A stretch of 64,000 bases of DNA from Alistipes sp. (GTDB taxonomy: Bacteria > Bacteroidota > Bacteroidia > Bacteroidales > Rikenellaceae): contig JAFVRN010000038.1 in the NCBI GenBank assembly GCA_017504265.1, positions 1-64,000 on the forward strand, given 5' to 3'. Shown here piece by piece: positions 7,253 to 17,251 of the stretch. The position numbers and the translations under genes are program-made. Each line of letters opens with the position of its first letter. The stretch's first letter is position 1. Below the pieces are notes generated by a model that had not been told where the DNA came from, ran no database searches, and worked only from the letters and a program-made list of their open reading frames with translations.

Positions 7253-8132
7253 CACCGATTATTGTTGAGTGTGATAGCTGTGCCGCCTCGGCATTGGGTA
7301 GACATTCAAGATGATATACACCTACTCGGCGTAGGATATCCGATAGTGTCGAACATATACAATCTTGCAGATACTCATCATGCGCATATTGTGGGGGACA
7401 GGATGGTAGTACCGCACCGATAGAGGCTATGGTAGAGAGGCGACGTATTGCGTTGTGTGGAGCTTGACTAAGACGGCAAATGCCGGCAATAGGGTAGTCT
7501 AAGTTCTTATAACAAGGTGTCTTGCCACTCCATGGTGAGCCGTACACGATAGCCTGATTGTCGATAAAGCGAATTATCGGCGAGTCATCATTGAGCAGGT
7601 GTGCATCCTCGATATTTTCGCGCCAAAGACGCGTATGTGTACTCTTGCCCGTACCCGACTCACCAAGGAATAGTACACAACGACCATGACTCTCTATAAC
7701 GGATGAGTGTATGGCGATAGCTCGGTTAGCAGCAAGCACCACACCAAACATAATCCATATACCAAAGCGAAGTAACGATATGTCGTTTACGGTGTGACAT
7801 TCGAGATTGGTTGTTATATGGTTGCTACGTGTATCAATGTGAAATATTGCCGCCTGACCATCGCCATCGCGCCTATCTATCGTATAGAGGTAACCTCCAT
7901 TGACTCGCATAAAAGAGCTATTTGCATCGGCCTCTGCTACATAGGTATCTGATAGTCGCTGCTCTACGACGTAATCGCAGATAGAGATCTCGGTAGAGAT
8001 AGCAAAGGTGCAGTCAGCCTCGATGCCCTGCTCGTGACTCTCGAATGGGCGAAAACCACGCAGTCCCACTTTAACTAAGTCTATATTGCTACGCAGGCAT
8101 AGGCCTGCTACTATATAGTCGTAATGGTTCAT
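7242..8132 (-). CDS. HprK-like serine kinase, RiPP/lasso-peptide-associated type
   Basis: About 296 aa. The C-terminal half is an HPr-kinase-like P-loop domain: IHSSVIE, then Walker A GESGTGKST (about residues 157-165), acidic NDDSP (182-183), and SPWSGKTPCY. The N-terminal half is the variable region seen in homologues that sit with PqqD, lasso cyclases and exporters. True HprK regulators have a different N-domain, so carbon catabolite control is unlikely. ATG 8132 is chosen because it lies 2 bp after the exporter stop; an earlier in-frame start would lie inside the exporter gene. It overlaps the peptidase gene downstream. A role in phosphorylating or priming a peptide is inferred from context only. 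Confidence 0.75.
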   Translation of the reverse strand: MNHYDYIVAGLCLRSNIDLVKVGLRGFRPFESHEQGIEADCTFAISTEISICDYVVEQRLSDTYVAEADANSSFMRVNGGYLYTIDRRDGDGQAAIFHIDTRSNHITTNLECHTVNDISLLRFGIWIMFGVVLAANRAIAIHSSVIESHGRCVLFLGESGTGKSTHTRLWRENIEDAHLLNDDSPIIRFIDNQAIVYGSPWSGKTPCYKNLDYPIAGICRLSQAPHNAIRRLSTIASIGAVLPSCPPQYAHDEYLQDCICSTLSDILRRVGVYHLECLPNAEAAQLSHSTIIGDEQ

Positions 8133-8134
8133 AT

Positions 8135-9832
8135 TCACTCTATTGTAATTATTCTGTCGCAATACTCCAATGAACTTTCACGATGTGCAATGACAATGAT
8201 TGTCAATGATCGGTTGTCGTCGGAAAGGCGACGTATAGCATTATTGATATTCTCCTCGGTTTGGCTGTCAAGTGATGATGTGGCCTCGTCGAAGAACAAC
8301 ACATCGCAGTTTTTATATAGGGCTCGTGCAATACCTATACGCTGTCGCTGACCTCCTGATAAGCGGCATCCTTGTTCTCCGATTCGAGAGTGAATGCCAT
8401 TAGGCAGTGAATCTATAAATTTCTTTAAGTCAGCCAGCTCAATAACCTTATTTATACGATTATAGTCTATGTCTTTATCTTCGCATCCAAGAGCTATGTT
8501 TTCGGCCAATGTCATATCTGCAATAAAGACATTTTGCGATACATAGCCTATACTGTTTTGCCATTTACGAATATTCGTGCAATCCAGCTTTTCGCCATCT
8601 ACGGCAATATACCCCGATGATGGATGATACAGGCCGAGAATAAGATTGAATAGCGTGGTCTTACCAGAACCGGATGCACCTTTAATACCGATACGCTCTC
8701 CTTTGTTGATCGTAAGCGATAGGTTTTCGATTGTTGGTGTCGTACTATCTTCATAGGTAAATGATATATCGCATAGTTCGATACTCCTACTGAAATTAAA
8801 CCGTTCGTCGCTATTTTGCGATACATTGGTATTATCGTCGAGGTCGGCTTCGCTAAGGACATCTATCGAGTATCTATTGTAACGTATCGCGCTCCAATTA
8901 GACATTATATTACGAATAGAGGGTATTAGACGGATGGCTGCAACTGCAAATACACCGAACATAAGCCCTATATCGTAGCTCTCGACGCTCAGACTTAGTA
9001 ACACCAGTGTTACCATGCCGAGGACAAGTCCTACCTCGGTAAACATTTGTGGCAGCATGGCTATTGTTGCGTTGCGCTTGCGGAGGGCAATAGCCTCATT
9101 CATTGCATTCTCGAAACGCTTGAACATCTGAGGGAAAGCGCCACCTATCTCAATGTCAGCATAACCTCGAAATGTCTCAGCTACAACACGACTTTTTACT
9201 CGTTGCGCCTCATTTTCCTTGACTCCTATATCGTTAAGTCGTCGTCGCACACCCAAATAGAATAGTGCGATTGATGGAACGAATACAACTATTGCAAGCA
9301 GTGCCGCTGTCGGCGTATACCATAGCAACGCAGCAAACATAAGCAGCAGCAGCAAAGCCTCGCTTACGATTGAAGCTATTGGTTTCAGTATGCCGGCAAC
9401 AAATGTAAGAGTGACAACATTTATATTGCGTGTCAGTATCGCAGAGTTATTACGCTTTATATATCCTAAACCTCGATACCGATACCCCAAGTAGAGCTTT
9501 TCCGACAGATATTTATAGAGCGCATATATGTAGTCCCGCTCGAAACGATATAGCAGTATGACTGCGATGTTTTTAGTGATGATAATAGCAATAACTGCTA
9601 TGCATACGACAACAACAAAATGGGCATACGTACTGAAATCTAATAGGTTATATAGCTTACCTAAATACTCGTTTGATGTAACACTCTCGCTGTCGAGTAT
9701 AAGCATCAGTACAGGCACCATCATGGCTATACCTATGAAGTTGAGTAGCGCACGCACAAAAATAGTTACGGCCACCGTGATAGCACGGCGGCGGAAGTGT
9801 CGGGGTATTATCTGCCATAGTCGGTTTTTCAC
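8135..9832 (-). CDS. ABC exporter (fused membrane and ATPase domains)
   Basis: A 565-aa half-transporter that should work as a homodimer in the inner membrane. The N-terminal part has about six hydrophobic segments. The C-terminal ATPase shows Walker A GASGSGKTT, signature LSGGQRQRIGIARAL, Walker B DVLFFDEATSSLD and a switch His in VIAHRE. There is no N-terminal C39 peptidase domain, which fits having a separate peptidase gene two genes downstream. The start is a GTG at 9832; the next in-frame Met lies inside the first membrane segments. It leads a tight operon with the HprK-like kinase and S26 peptidase. Cargo could be a peptide or a lipid. Confidence 0.88.
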   Translation of the reverse strand: MKNRLWQIIPRHFRRRAITVAVTIFVRALLNFIGIAMMVPVLMLILDSESVTSNEYLGKLYNLLDFSTYAHFVVVVCIAVIAIIITKNIAVILLYRFERDYIYALYKYLSEKLYLGYRYRGLGYIKRNNSAILTRNINVVTLTFVAGILKPIASIVSEALLLLLMFAALLWYTPTAALLAIVVFVPSIALFYLGVRRRLNDIGVKENEAQRVKSRVVAETFRGYADIEIGGAFPQMFKRFENAMNEAIALRKRNATIAMLPQMFTEVGLVLGMVTLVLLSLSVESYDIGLMFGVFAVAAIRLIPSIRNIMSNWSAIRYNRYSIDVLSEADLDDNTNVSQNSDERFNFSRSIELCDISFTYEDSTTPTIENLSLTINKGERIGIKGASGSGKTTLFNLILGLYHPSSGYIAVDGEKLDCTNIRKWQNSIGYVSQNVFIADMTLAENIALGCEDKDIDYNRINKVIELADLKKFIDSLPNGIHSRIGEQGCRLSGGQRQRIGIARALYKNCDVLFFDEATSSLDSQTEENINNAIRRLSDDNRSLTIIVIAHRESSLEYCDRIITIE

Positions 9833-9854
9833 TCCGCAAATATACTAAAAAAAG

Positions 9855-12800
9855 TTATACCTTTATCACCTTGCCAAGGGTTATATACCACACATATCCC
9901 TCAATATTATCGTACTTGCCCATTGCTTCGAGCAATGACATGTATTCACGCACCTGTTTTAGATGATTGCTTCGCTCTATGTCGCCAAATTTATAATCGA
10001 CAATTGTCGCATTACGGCCATCTATCATAACTCGGTCAGGGCGGCGCATAGTATCACTTGTTATAATATCTGCCTCACACTTTACATCGTCCCATTCATA
10101 GCTAAACCAATGTTTTACAACATCTATTTCAAGTGAATTATTTATATTTTGCAGTAGTGATTCTTTCTCCGTTTCATCAATATTGCATCCCATATCAAGA
10201 TCGTGCAACGCCCTATGCAGATCATTCAGCGTTCTCGCCTTTTCAAATACTCGGTGCAGCAATATACCATAGCCACGAGATTTGTTTACGCTGAACTCTT
10301 CTTTGTCGAAACGCTTGCCCGGGTAGCGTACCGATATCTCCGGTTGATGACTTACATACTCATCAAGAAGGATATTAGACACAATGGCCTTATCGCCATC
10401 TGCTACTACCTCCCTCTCTCTTGTTCCGAAACTATATTCAATGCCCGATATACCCTCTAAACTTTCCTCTATCTTGCTACTATGGGCAATACTCTTCGCA
10501 GCATTGATTATAAGAGGCGCAACAGATGTGATGTTATCACTTGATGACTTGCTATTCAATGAATAAGGTACATACATATAAAGCTCTTTCGAGGCACGTG
10601 TGATGGCTACATACAGCAGGTTTATGCCATCGACATGGCTCATGACCAGCTCGTTGTAGTACTCCTCGGTAAAGGCCGATTGCTCCATCGTATTGTTGTA
10701 TACAACAGGAAACTCGCCGATGCTGAATGTCTCCACACTCTTTTCATCTGCCTTTGCCCATACTATCGGTCGTATAGAGCTTTTGGGTATCAAATCCCAT
10801 TTGCAGTATGGTATGATAACAATAGGTGCCTCCAAACCCTTGGACTTATGTATGGTCGTAACCTCAATGGTATCGTCGGTCATCTCCACACGTATTGTTT
10901 CGTATCTACCACGCTCTTCCCACCAATCAAGATAGTGGTGAATGTCCGAAAGACGTGTCGTAGAGAATGATATAACCTGCTCGTGCATAGCTTGTAGAAA
11001 GGCTATACTCTCCTTGCACTTATTGAGTTCAAACTGCTTTACAATCTGTTCGAATGCCTCCATCGGCGAAAGATGAGCTATGCGTTGCAGCGCAGCGAGT
11101 TCATCCTCGTCGAATTTATGTGTAAACTCATAACCCAAATACCTGTTATATACTCCACGCTCCACATCGTTGGCAGGATCGATAGATAGACGCATCACCG
11201 CAATAATAAACTCGGTAATATCGCAACGTTCAATGGTTAGGGCATCGGGGGTAAGAATATTAAATCCGGCCTTACCCTGCGACGTAAACTTCTGCTCCTT
11301 GTAGGCAAATAGGACATCTGCCACTTTGCGGCCATCTGTAGCCCCTCGCACAAGTATCAAAATGTCGCGATAGCGGTAACCACGGCTTATGGCATCTTCT
11401 ATTGCCTGAATAAATGGCGAATCGCAATATTTCGGGTCGAATGCATATACCTGACTATATCCACCGGGAGACATATTGCCCCCGACACGCTGCTTATGAT
11501 CGGTATACGCAGTCTTAATTATATTATTAAGTGATTTATGAAGTGAATCGGATATTTTATTGTTATTTAGTGCATTGCCAATCTTTGTATTGATATACTC
11601 ATTATCCTCATTCACCACACTCTCGATAAGCGAATTGTTGAACTCGACGATGTTTGATTGACTGCGATAGTTCTCTTTGAGGCTTACTAACTCTACCGAC
11701 TCATATCCTAAATCATCTGCCGCTTTACTATTTAACAATCGCCAATCGCCACCTCGCCACCTGTATATAGACTGCTTTACATCGCCTACGATAAATACCG
11801 ATGTATCAGGGTTGGAGGCCATAGCGTTGAGCAACAGAGGACGCAAATTCAGCCACTCTCTTAGCGATGTATCCTGGAACTCATCAATCATAAAATAGTC
11901 GTAGCGATTACCTATTTTCTCATAGATAAAGGGTGTATTATTATCATCGACAAAAGTTGATAGGATATTCTTTGTCTCGCTCAGAATCATTATATTCTCC
12001 TTGCCACATATATCTTTGACCTTATCATATAGGTCGCCAAGGAGGGCATAGCTGCGATAGTTTTCGTGCAGAATCTTTGCGGTGTTGATCATCGATATGT
12101 TGTTTGTATACAACTCGCATATCTTTCGCAACTTGGGTTGCAGATATTCGGCAGCCGCAACAATTTCAGCATCAGGATTTTTACCATACCATTGCTCTAT
12201 ATCCTCTGAAGCACGTAGCAGTGTCTGGTTTGGGGCTTGCAACTCGCCTGATGCGTACTTCCAGAAATGTTGCACGAAGCTACGTGACGACCCCTTAAAT
12301 CTACTTGCTGCGATGCCTCTATCTTCGAGGTACTTAACAGCATCGGCGGCTATCCCTTTGATTTGGTTTTTACATGCACTGCTTTGTTGAGCCATACGAG
12401 CTACAATGTCGTACAGGTCGCTCTTTGATATCTTTTGGCTCATACGCTGTGTCGCGCTCTCCTTGAATATCTCGCTGCCCATATTGCGCAGCTCCCCACG
12501 CATATCCCACCTCTCGCCATCGTTCATACGCTCCTCGGCATACTCCAACATCCAATGGCGTAACTCTTTGTTGGTGGCGATACTCTCAACAAGATCGTCT
12601 GCACTACGTTGTAGAAGTGTGGCTGTATCAAGCTCGATATTGTAATTTAGATCAATGCCAAGCTCCTTGATAAATGCACGTATTACACGCTGGAAGAACT
12701 TATCTATTGTGAGAACGCTGAAACGCGAGTAGTCGTGAAGGATAAGTGTACGAGCTTTAAGTGCCTGAGAGCGTATCTTGGCATGGCTATAACCGGTGTG

Positions 12801-13025
12801 GTCTGCAACCTTTGCAAGATAGCTACTATTTGAGTTCGATGCTAAGGCATCAATCTCGCGCAAGATGCGTGATTTCATCTCTTCGGTAGCCTTGTTTGTA
12901 AAGGTTACAGCAAGGATATTGCGGAATTTTTCAGGGTGACGTACAATGTCACATATATATTTCAGGGCCAGCTGGTATGTCTTACCCGAACCGGCACTTG
13001 CACTAAGTATTCGGGCTCGTTTCAT
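9855..13025 (-). CDS. addA: AddA-type UvrD helicase/exonuclease subunit
   Basis: A 1056-aa SF1 helicase with a C-terminal nuclease, the usual AddA build. Walker A is SASAGSGKT near the N-terminus, motif Ia is TFTNKATEEMK, motif II is DEFQDTS, and motif VI is LLYVAITRASKELY. The C-terminus has the PD-(D/E)XK nuclease signature RPDRVMI...VDYKFG followed by Q-x3-Y. It resects double-strand breaks and loads RecA together with its partner. ATG 13025 is preferred because it overlaps the upstream stop as ATGA; another ATG lies 9 nt earlier. Some annotators call this family 'UvrD-helicase' only; the gene pair supports AddAB. Confidence 0.9.
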   Translation of the reverse strand: MKRARILSASAGSGKTYQLALKYICDIVRHPEKFRNILAVTFTNKATEEMKSRILREIDALASNSNSSYLAKVADHTGYSHAKIRSQALKARTLILHDYSRFSVLTIDKFFQRVIRAFIKELGIDLNYNIELDTATLLQRSADDLVESIATNKELRHWMLEYAEERMNDGERWDMRGELRNMGSEIFKESATQRMSQKISKSDLYDIVARMAQQSSACKNQIKGIAADAVKYLEDRGIAASRFKGSSRSFVQHFWKYASGELQAPNQTLLRASEDIEQWYGKNPDAEIVAAAEYLQPKLRKICELYTNNISMINTAKILHENYRSYALLGDLYDKVKDICGKENIMILSETKNILSTFVDDNNTPFIYEKIGNRYDYFMIDEFQDTSLREWLNLRPLLLNAMASNPDTSVFIVGDVKQSIYRWRGGDWRLLNSKAADDLGYESVELVSLKENYRSQSNIVEFNNSLIESVVNEDNEYINTKIGNALNNNKISDSLHKSLNNIIKTAYTDHKQRVGGNMSPGGYSQVYAFDPKYCDSPFIQAIEDAISRGYRYRDILILVRGATDGRKVADVLFAYKEQKFTSQGKAGFNILTPDALTIERCDITEFIIAVMRLSIDPANDVERGVYNRYLGYEFTHKFDEDELAALQRIAHLSPMEAFEQIVKQFELNKCKESIAFLQAMHEQVISFSTTRLSDIHHYLDWWEERGRYETIRVEMTDDTIEVTTIHKSKGLEAPIVIIPYCKWDLIPKSSIRPIVWAKADEKSVETFSIGEFPVVYNNTMEQSAFTEEYYNELVMSHVDGINLLYVAITRASKELYMYVPYSLNSKSSSDNITSVAPLIINAAKSIAHSSKIEESLEGISGIEYSFGTREREVVADGDKAIVSNILLDEYVSHQPEISVRYPGKRFDKEEFSVNKSRGYGILLHRVFEKARTLNDLHRALHDLDMGCNIDETEKESLLQNINNSLEIDVVKHWFSYEWDDVKCEADIITSDTMRRPDRVMIDGRNATIVDYKFGDIERSNHLKQVREYMSLLEAMGKYDNIEGYVWYITLGKVIKV

Positions 13026-15856
13026 CGTCTGCATATCTTTTTGTAGTCACAATAGGTGCAAGCATTCCTATCCTCGGCTTGACAGAAGGGTGTATGCACA
13101 TCGAAAAGCTCGTCAAGACACCTTAATAGCTCCTGTTCGAACTCCTCGCTAATGTCACTGTATCGCTCTATCGTAGCTCCCCGCTGCTTATCTACGATGT
13201 ATGGCGAGTAGCCGTCGAGTATCATCTGCGAGGCGTAGTATAGCGATGGTGTAGATTCCACACCAAAGCTGCGGTAGAGCATCATCGAGTAGAGCAATGT
13301 CTGGAAGATGTTGGATATACGCTCCTGTGCTGCACCTTCGAATAGTGATGTCATACCATTATACTCCAAGTGAGGCGTACTACCACTTTTGTAATCAATG
13401 ATTTGCAGTCTACCATCCGATAGCCTGTCGATACGATCGGCGCGGCCGGATAGATTAACTTCTCTTCCATTTGATATAGGATAACGACACTCTACACCAT
13501 CCTCCAATCCCTCGATTGTAAAACCCTCTTGCTCCTTGTCATAAGGTATGATGCCTCGCAGGATATACTTGGTAATAATATCACGTACAAGCTGCCTGTC
13601 GCCCGATAAGTCGGATAACGATACGTCACTGCGTCCAAGGAGTATACGCCCCATATTTCTATCTACCACCTTCTCAATAGTGTCACGATTACGTAATTTA
13701 GCTATGGCAGATGCCGGGTTTTTAACGCCGATAAATGGGGTATATAGCTCTTGCATAGTCTCGTGCAGAATATTACCGAAAGTGAGCGCATCGATAGTAT
13801 CGCTTATGGTATCACGGACCTTCAAGTGGGCAACTGTGGCAAAGTAGAACTTCATTGGACACTCCACATACCTGAACAATGCTGTAGGCGATAGACTGAA
13901 ACCGCTGCCCGCATCGAGATATCTGTTGAGTACAGACATCTCTTGCTCACCCTTCTCTATAACCAATGGCTCTGTCTCTCGGAGTGTAAGATCGACACCC
14001 ACCGATGAGTTAGCTATATCGTATGGTGATTCGTACTCCAACTGATGTATATAACGGCTGCGTTCACCGGTGCTACGGTCGTCGGCGCGCGAGCAATAGA
14101 GCATATTCACGCGCTCGGCACGCTGTATGAGGCGGTAGAAATAGTATGCGTACATCGCCTCGTGCTGCTCGGGTGTAGGCATGCCATAGGCTGCACGCAG
14201 GTTGTATGGTATAAACGACGAACTACCGGTACGGTCACCTGGGAAGTTGGCATCGGTCATCGAGAGGATTATGACATTCTTGAAATCTATGTTTCGCGTC
14301 TCCAATATACCCATAATCTGTATGCCTTCGAGCGGCTCGCCCTCATAAGGAATCGTCACAGTTTGCAGATGTCGGCGCAGGAGCGAACTGAATACATCTA
14401 TCGATATGGGCACATCACAATTCTGTATCGAACGCATAGTCTTACCAACCTCTTCAACGATTACACGTAGGTAGTTGGCAGAGCCATTATCAGTGGCGTA
14501 AAGTGGCTCGATAATGCTATAACATATATCAATAATATATTTAGATAGACTCTCGCAATCATTTACCTGAGAGAAAATTACGCTTAACAGTTCATTACCA
14601 CTAAAAAGTTCCGATGATACAGAGGTAATGCGATTGGACGATATGTGCGAAAGCAGTCTGCGAGCTTCGTCAGCACAGCAATCCGTAATGTATGGATGCG
14701 ATAGAATACCCACCACGTCCACATGATAGAATAGCTCCTCGTCGCCACTTTTGCGACTATGGTTTTGTAGGGCTATAAGTCGCTCTACGAAGCTATACGA
14801 TAGGGTAGTTTTCAGCGGATATCCCATTGTTACGTTTACTCGCTCTACGAACTCGGGGAGAGAGTGAAGTAATGGGATAAGCATATTTTCGTCGGTGAGT
14901 ACGATAGCCGTACGTTTATCCAACTCCTCACGAGGCAACTCTGATAGTATATTGGTCACATACTTCAATTGTACGACATTCGATACACAGGCGTTTACAT
15001 TAAATCTCTTACGTAGCGTAGTGAAGCAGTCATTCGACAGGGTTGCTTCGGCAGGGTAGCGCACAATATTGTTACGCAGAAACATACCCGCCTCGTGAGC
15101 CTCATTGTCGACATAATATTTGTCATAATCCCAATAGAAGTCAGCTCCTTCGGGACGACGTGCTATATAGTCGAATAAAACCCTCTCGCTTTCGGACAGA
15201 GCATTGAAACCGGCAATCACAAAACGACACTTGGGAATATCTATACTCTCACCTCGCTTAATCTTCTCGGCCGCCGTGCGGTATATCATACCGGTATAAC
15301 CAATGCCAAGTTCCGATAAACGTTCACGAAACTCAGTGTATATAGCGTATAGGCTGCGCCATATCTTCAAGAAACGTTGTTTCTGCTTGCTGATGGAATC
15401 CCCATCGCCTATACTTCGCCAGAAGGCTATGATACGCTCCTGCTCCTCGGTGAGATACGATACATCTGTCTCCAGCTCCTTAATCTCTTCGAGGTTGCGT
15501 AGTAGCTGCTTGGCATCAATGAGATACTTATCAATCATATCGAAATCCGATATGAGCATCTCTCCCCAAAAGTAAAATTTGTCGAATTTTTCGTTGGGAT
15601 GATACTTTATATAAACCTTGTAAAGTTCACTTATTAAGCGTATTCTCTCGCCTTGCGTAAGTCCTGAAATCTGTTCCGTAAGCTCATCTACCGAGCTCCA
15701 ACGAGGTTGCCATACAGGACGATCGGAGCATCGTGCAAGAGCATCGTTAAAGAAGGTGCGGGCACGCAACGATGGCAGCATCACTACGACCGACGACAAT
15801 TCGTTCGAATAGTTATCCAGGAGCCTATGCGCAAGCTCCCGCAGAAATGATGACAT
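13022..15856 (-). CDS. addB: AddB-type PD-(D/E)XK nuclease subunit with Fe-S cluster motif
   Basis: A 944-aa partner of AddA. The C-terminal nuclease reads LSGRADRIDRL...LQIIDYKSGS and a following Q/Y motif. A cysteine in YVECPMKFYF upstream and ACTYCDYKKIC at the C-terminus match the four-cysteine iron-sulphur arrangement that staples AddB nuclease domains. The N-terminal region resembles a helicase fold but shows no Walker A loop; VVVMLPSLRART stands where one would be expected. This suggests a non-ATPase, scanning or structural half. The gene is translationally coupled to addA by ATGA and begins 12 bp after the gene order GIN protein/HAD on the same strand. Confidence 0.87.
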   Translation of the reverse strand: MSSFLRELAHRLLDNYSNELSSVVVMLPSLRARTFFNDALARCSDRPVWQPRWSSVDELTEQISGLTQGERIRLISELYKVYIKYHPNEKFDKFYFWGEMLISDFDMIDKYLIDAKQLLRNLEEIKELETDVSYLTEEQERIIAFWRSIGDGDSISKQKQRFLKIWRSLYAIYTEFRERLSELGIGYTGMIYRTAAEKIKRGESIDIPKCRFVIAGFNALSESERVLFDYIARRPEGADFYWDYDKYYVDNEAHEAGMFLRNNIVRYPAEATLSNDCFTTLRKRFNVNACVSNVVQLKYVTNILSELPREELDKRTAIVLTDENMLIPLLHSLPEFVERVNVTMGYPLKTTLSYSFVERLIALQNHSRKSGDEELFYHVDVVGILSHPYITDCCADEARRLLSHISSNRITSVSSELFSGNELLSVIFSQVNDCESLSKYIIDICYSIIEPLYATDNGSANYLRVIVEEVGKTMRSIQNCDVPISIDVFSSLLRRHLQTVTIPYEGEPLEGIQIMGILETRNIDFKNVIILSMTDANFPGDRTGSSSFIPYNLRAAYGMPTPEQHEAMYAYYFYRLIQRAERVNMLYCSRADDRSTGERSRYIHQLEYESPYDIANSSVGVDLTLRETEPLVIEKGEQEMSVLNRYLDAGSGFSLSPTALFRYVECPMKFYFATVAHLKVRDTISDTIDALTFGNILHETMQELYTPFIGVKNPASAIAKLRNRDTIEKVVDRNMGRILLGRSDVSLSDLSGDRQLVRDIITKYILRGIIPYDKEQEGFTIEGLEDGVECRYPISNGREVNLSGRADRIDRLSDGRLQIIDYKSGSTPHLEYNGMTSLFEGAAQERISNIFQTLLYSMMLYRSFGVESTPSLYYASQMILDGYSPYIVDKQRGATIERYSDISEEFEQELLRCLDELFDVHTPFCQAEDRNACTYCDYKKICRR

Positions 15857-15868
15857 GGATAGCAGTTA

Positions 15869-16579
15869 TTAAAGTAGTGAAATCATACCTCCGAACAGCG
15901 TAGATTCGGAACGGAAAATAACCGGCTCGCTCTTATAGTATATGCTACCTCCCGTAGAGGTCTTTGCTTCCAGACGCTCACGCGCATCGACCTTTGCTAC
16001 GGCATTATGCGATGTGCTTACAATTGTAGCTACACACTCCAGATGCAGGGCATCATAGTGTGCCGTGGTGATATCCGCACTCTGATATAGCGTATTGCCC
16101 GATATAGAGACTCGGCTTTTACCCGACACATATATCTTAAAATCAAGAACATCGATGTTGGCCGTAAAGTGAGCATCGCCCGATACAGCAATATCCAGCA
16201 ACTGAGAGTTGAGTGTATCTTCAACCGTAACATCAGCCTTGGCTATGGAGATGTCGCTAAGCGTATGAAAATAGACTCGTACTTCTGTGATACTCTCTCG
16301 TTTGAACTCGCTACGCTCACTTATTTTCAAGGTCTTGGTGCGGGTATCTACCTCTGCCGTAAACTTCGATGTATAGTTACCGTGCGTATTATACTCTATG
16401 ACAGGGCTCTTTCCTACATCCTGACGGATAAGAGTAAGGCGTATCGGAGCATCCACATCTATAATGTTAAAGTCCGACAGTGTCATTGTAGTAAACTGAT
16501 TATCCGACGTTTGAGACTCTTGTGCCAAGAGCTCCATGACACAAAATATGGAACATATTATTAGGAGTAGCCTTCTCAT
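15869..16579 (-). CDS. Secreted GIN-domain (DUF2807) protein
   Basis: A 236-aa protein with an N-terminal signal peptide (MRRLLLIICSIFCVMELLAQ, cleavage after Ala-Gln or similar). The rest is rich in short beta strands with the pattern typical of the GIN/DUF2807 'head' domain: FNIIDVDAPIRLTLIRQD at the start and repeated S/D-rich turns such as VSGDAHFTANI and VSGKSRVSISG. These domains form right-handed beta-helices in exported Bacteroidota proteins, often called auto-transporter adhesins without proof. It precedes addB with a 12-bp gap but the functional link is doubtful. Confidence 0.8.
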   Translation of the reverse strand: MRRLLLIICSIFCVMELLAQESQTSDNQFTTMTLSDFNIIDVDAPIRLTLIRQDVGKSPVIEYNTHGNYTSKFTAEVDTRTKTLKISERSEFKRESITEVRVYFHTLSDISIAKADVTVEDTLNSQLLDIAVSGDAHFTANIDVLDFKIYVSGKSRVSISGNTLYQSADITTAHYDALHLECVATIVSTSHNAVAKVDARERLEAKTSTGGSIYYKSEPVIFRSESTLFGGMISLL

Positions 16580-16668
16580 AGCTGTTGCATTTAGTTGTTT
16601 CGAAGGATAAAATTAATAATTTTATGCGAAACTACCAAGCCTAAATGCTATTTTCAATACAGTTACGG

Positions 16669-17250
16669 TTATTTCTTCAACAAAACATCATCCATATTTA
16701 TTGCCACATATGGTGCACCGCTACGACGTGCTGCTTCAAGGCCCACTTCCGAATCTTCGAATATTATACTCTCCTGAGGTGATACTCCCGTTATCTCCAT
16801 GGCCTTAATAAAGCAGTCTGCATAGGGCTTGGGGCGCGATACGTCGTCGCCTGATAATATGCCATCTACACAACCATCAAGATGCAGATATCGCAGCACG
16901 TTGGTTATGTTATCAATATGTCCTGTGGACACTATCCATACCTGAGCCCCTAATCTGCGCATCATCTGCGACCATTGCCATAACGGTTCGTTCAGTTTTA
17001 TAGTATCAAAAAACTCGGGATACAACTCTACCTTTCTGCGACGCAGATATTGAATGGTATCCGGATTAGTGATACCCACCATCCTCAGAAACTCCATACA
17101 ACGCACGCCAAAATATTTGGATAGATACTCCTCTTTGGCAATCTCTATGCCGGCCTCACGCAGAGTGGCTATGTAGGCCAAAGCGTTAGCCTCTCGAGTA
17201 TCTACCAAAGTGCCGTCAAAGTCCAATAGAATTAACTTTATCTCAGCCAT
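16669..17250 (-). CDS. HAD-superfamily phosphatase (phosphoglycolate phosphatase-like)
   Basis: A 193-aa subfamily IA hydrolase. Motif I is LLDFDGTLVDT, motif II is VWIVSTGH, motif III is RPKPYADCF, and motif IV is IIFEDSEVGLEAA. The alpha-helical cap lies between motifs I and II. The start is set at ATG 17250, immediately after the stop of the upstream M23 gene; a longer version would be read inside that gene. The substrate is a small phosphorylated metabolite that cannot be named. It appears to be third in an operon with two M23 endopeptidases. Confidence 0.88.
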   Translation of the reverse strand: MAEIKLILLDFDGTLVDTREANALAYIATLREAGIEIAKEEYLSKYFGVRCMEFLRMVGITNPDTIQYLRRRKVELYPEFFDTIKLNEPLWQWSQMMRRLGAQVWIVSTGHIDNITNVLRYLHLDGCVDGILSGDDVSRPKPYADCFIKAMEITGVSPQESIIFEDSEVGLEAARRSGAPYVAINMDDVLLKK

Positions 17251-17251
17251 A

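Noticed and set aside
7242..8132. HprK as a regulator of carbon catabolite repression acting with the EIIC at 42445
   Set aside because: No HPr gene is visible, the N-terminal domain is not HprK-like, and the kinase is operonic with an exporter and peptidase 34 kb away.
9837..9844. TATATTTG as a promoter -7 box for the ABC exporter gene
   Set aside because: It would start transcription at the GTG itself, and no -33 TTG stands at the right distance. Chance occurrence in AT-rich sequence is likely.
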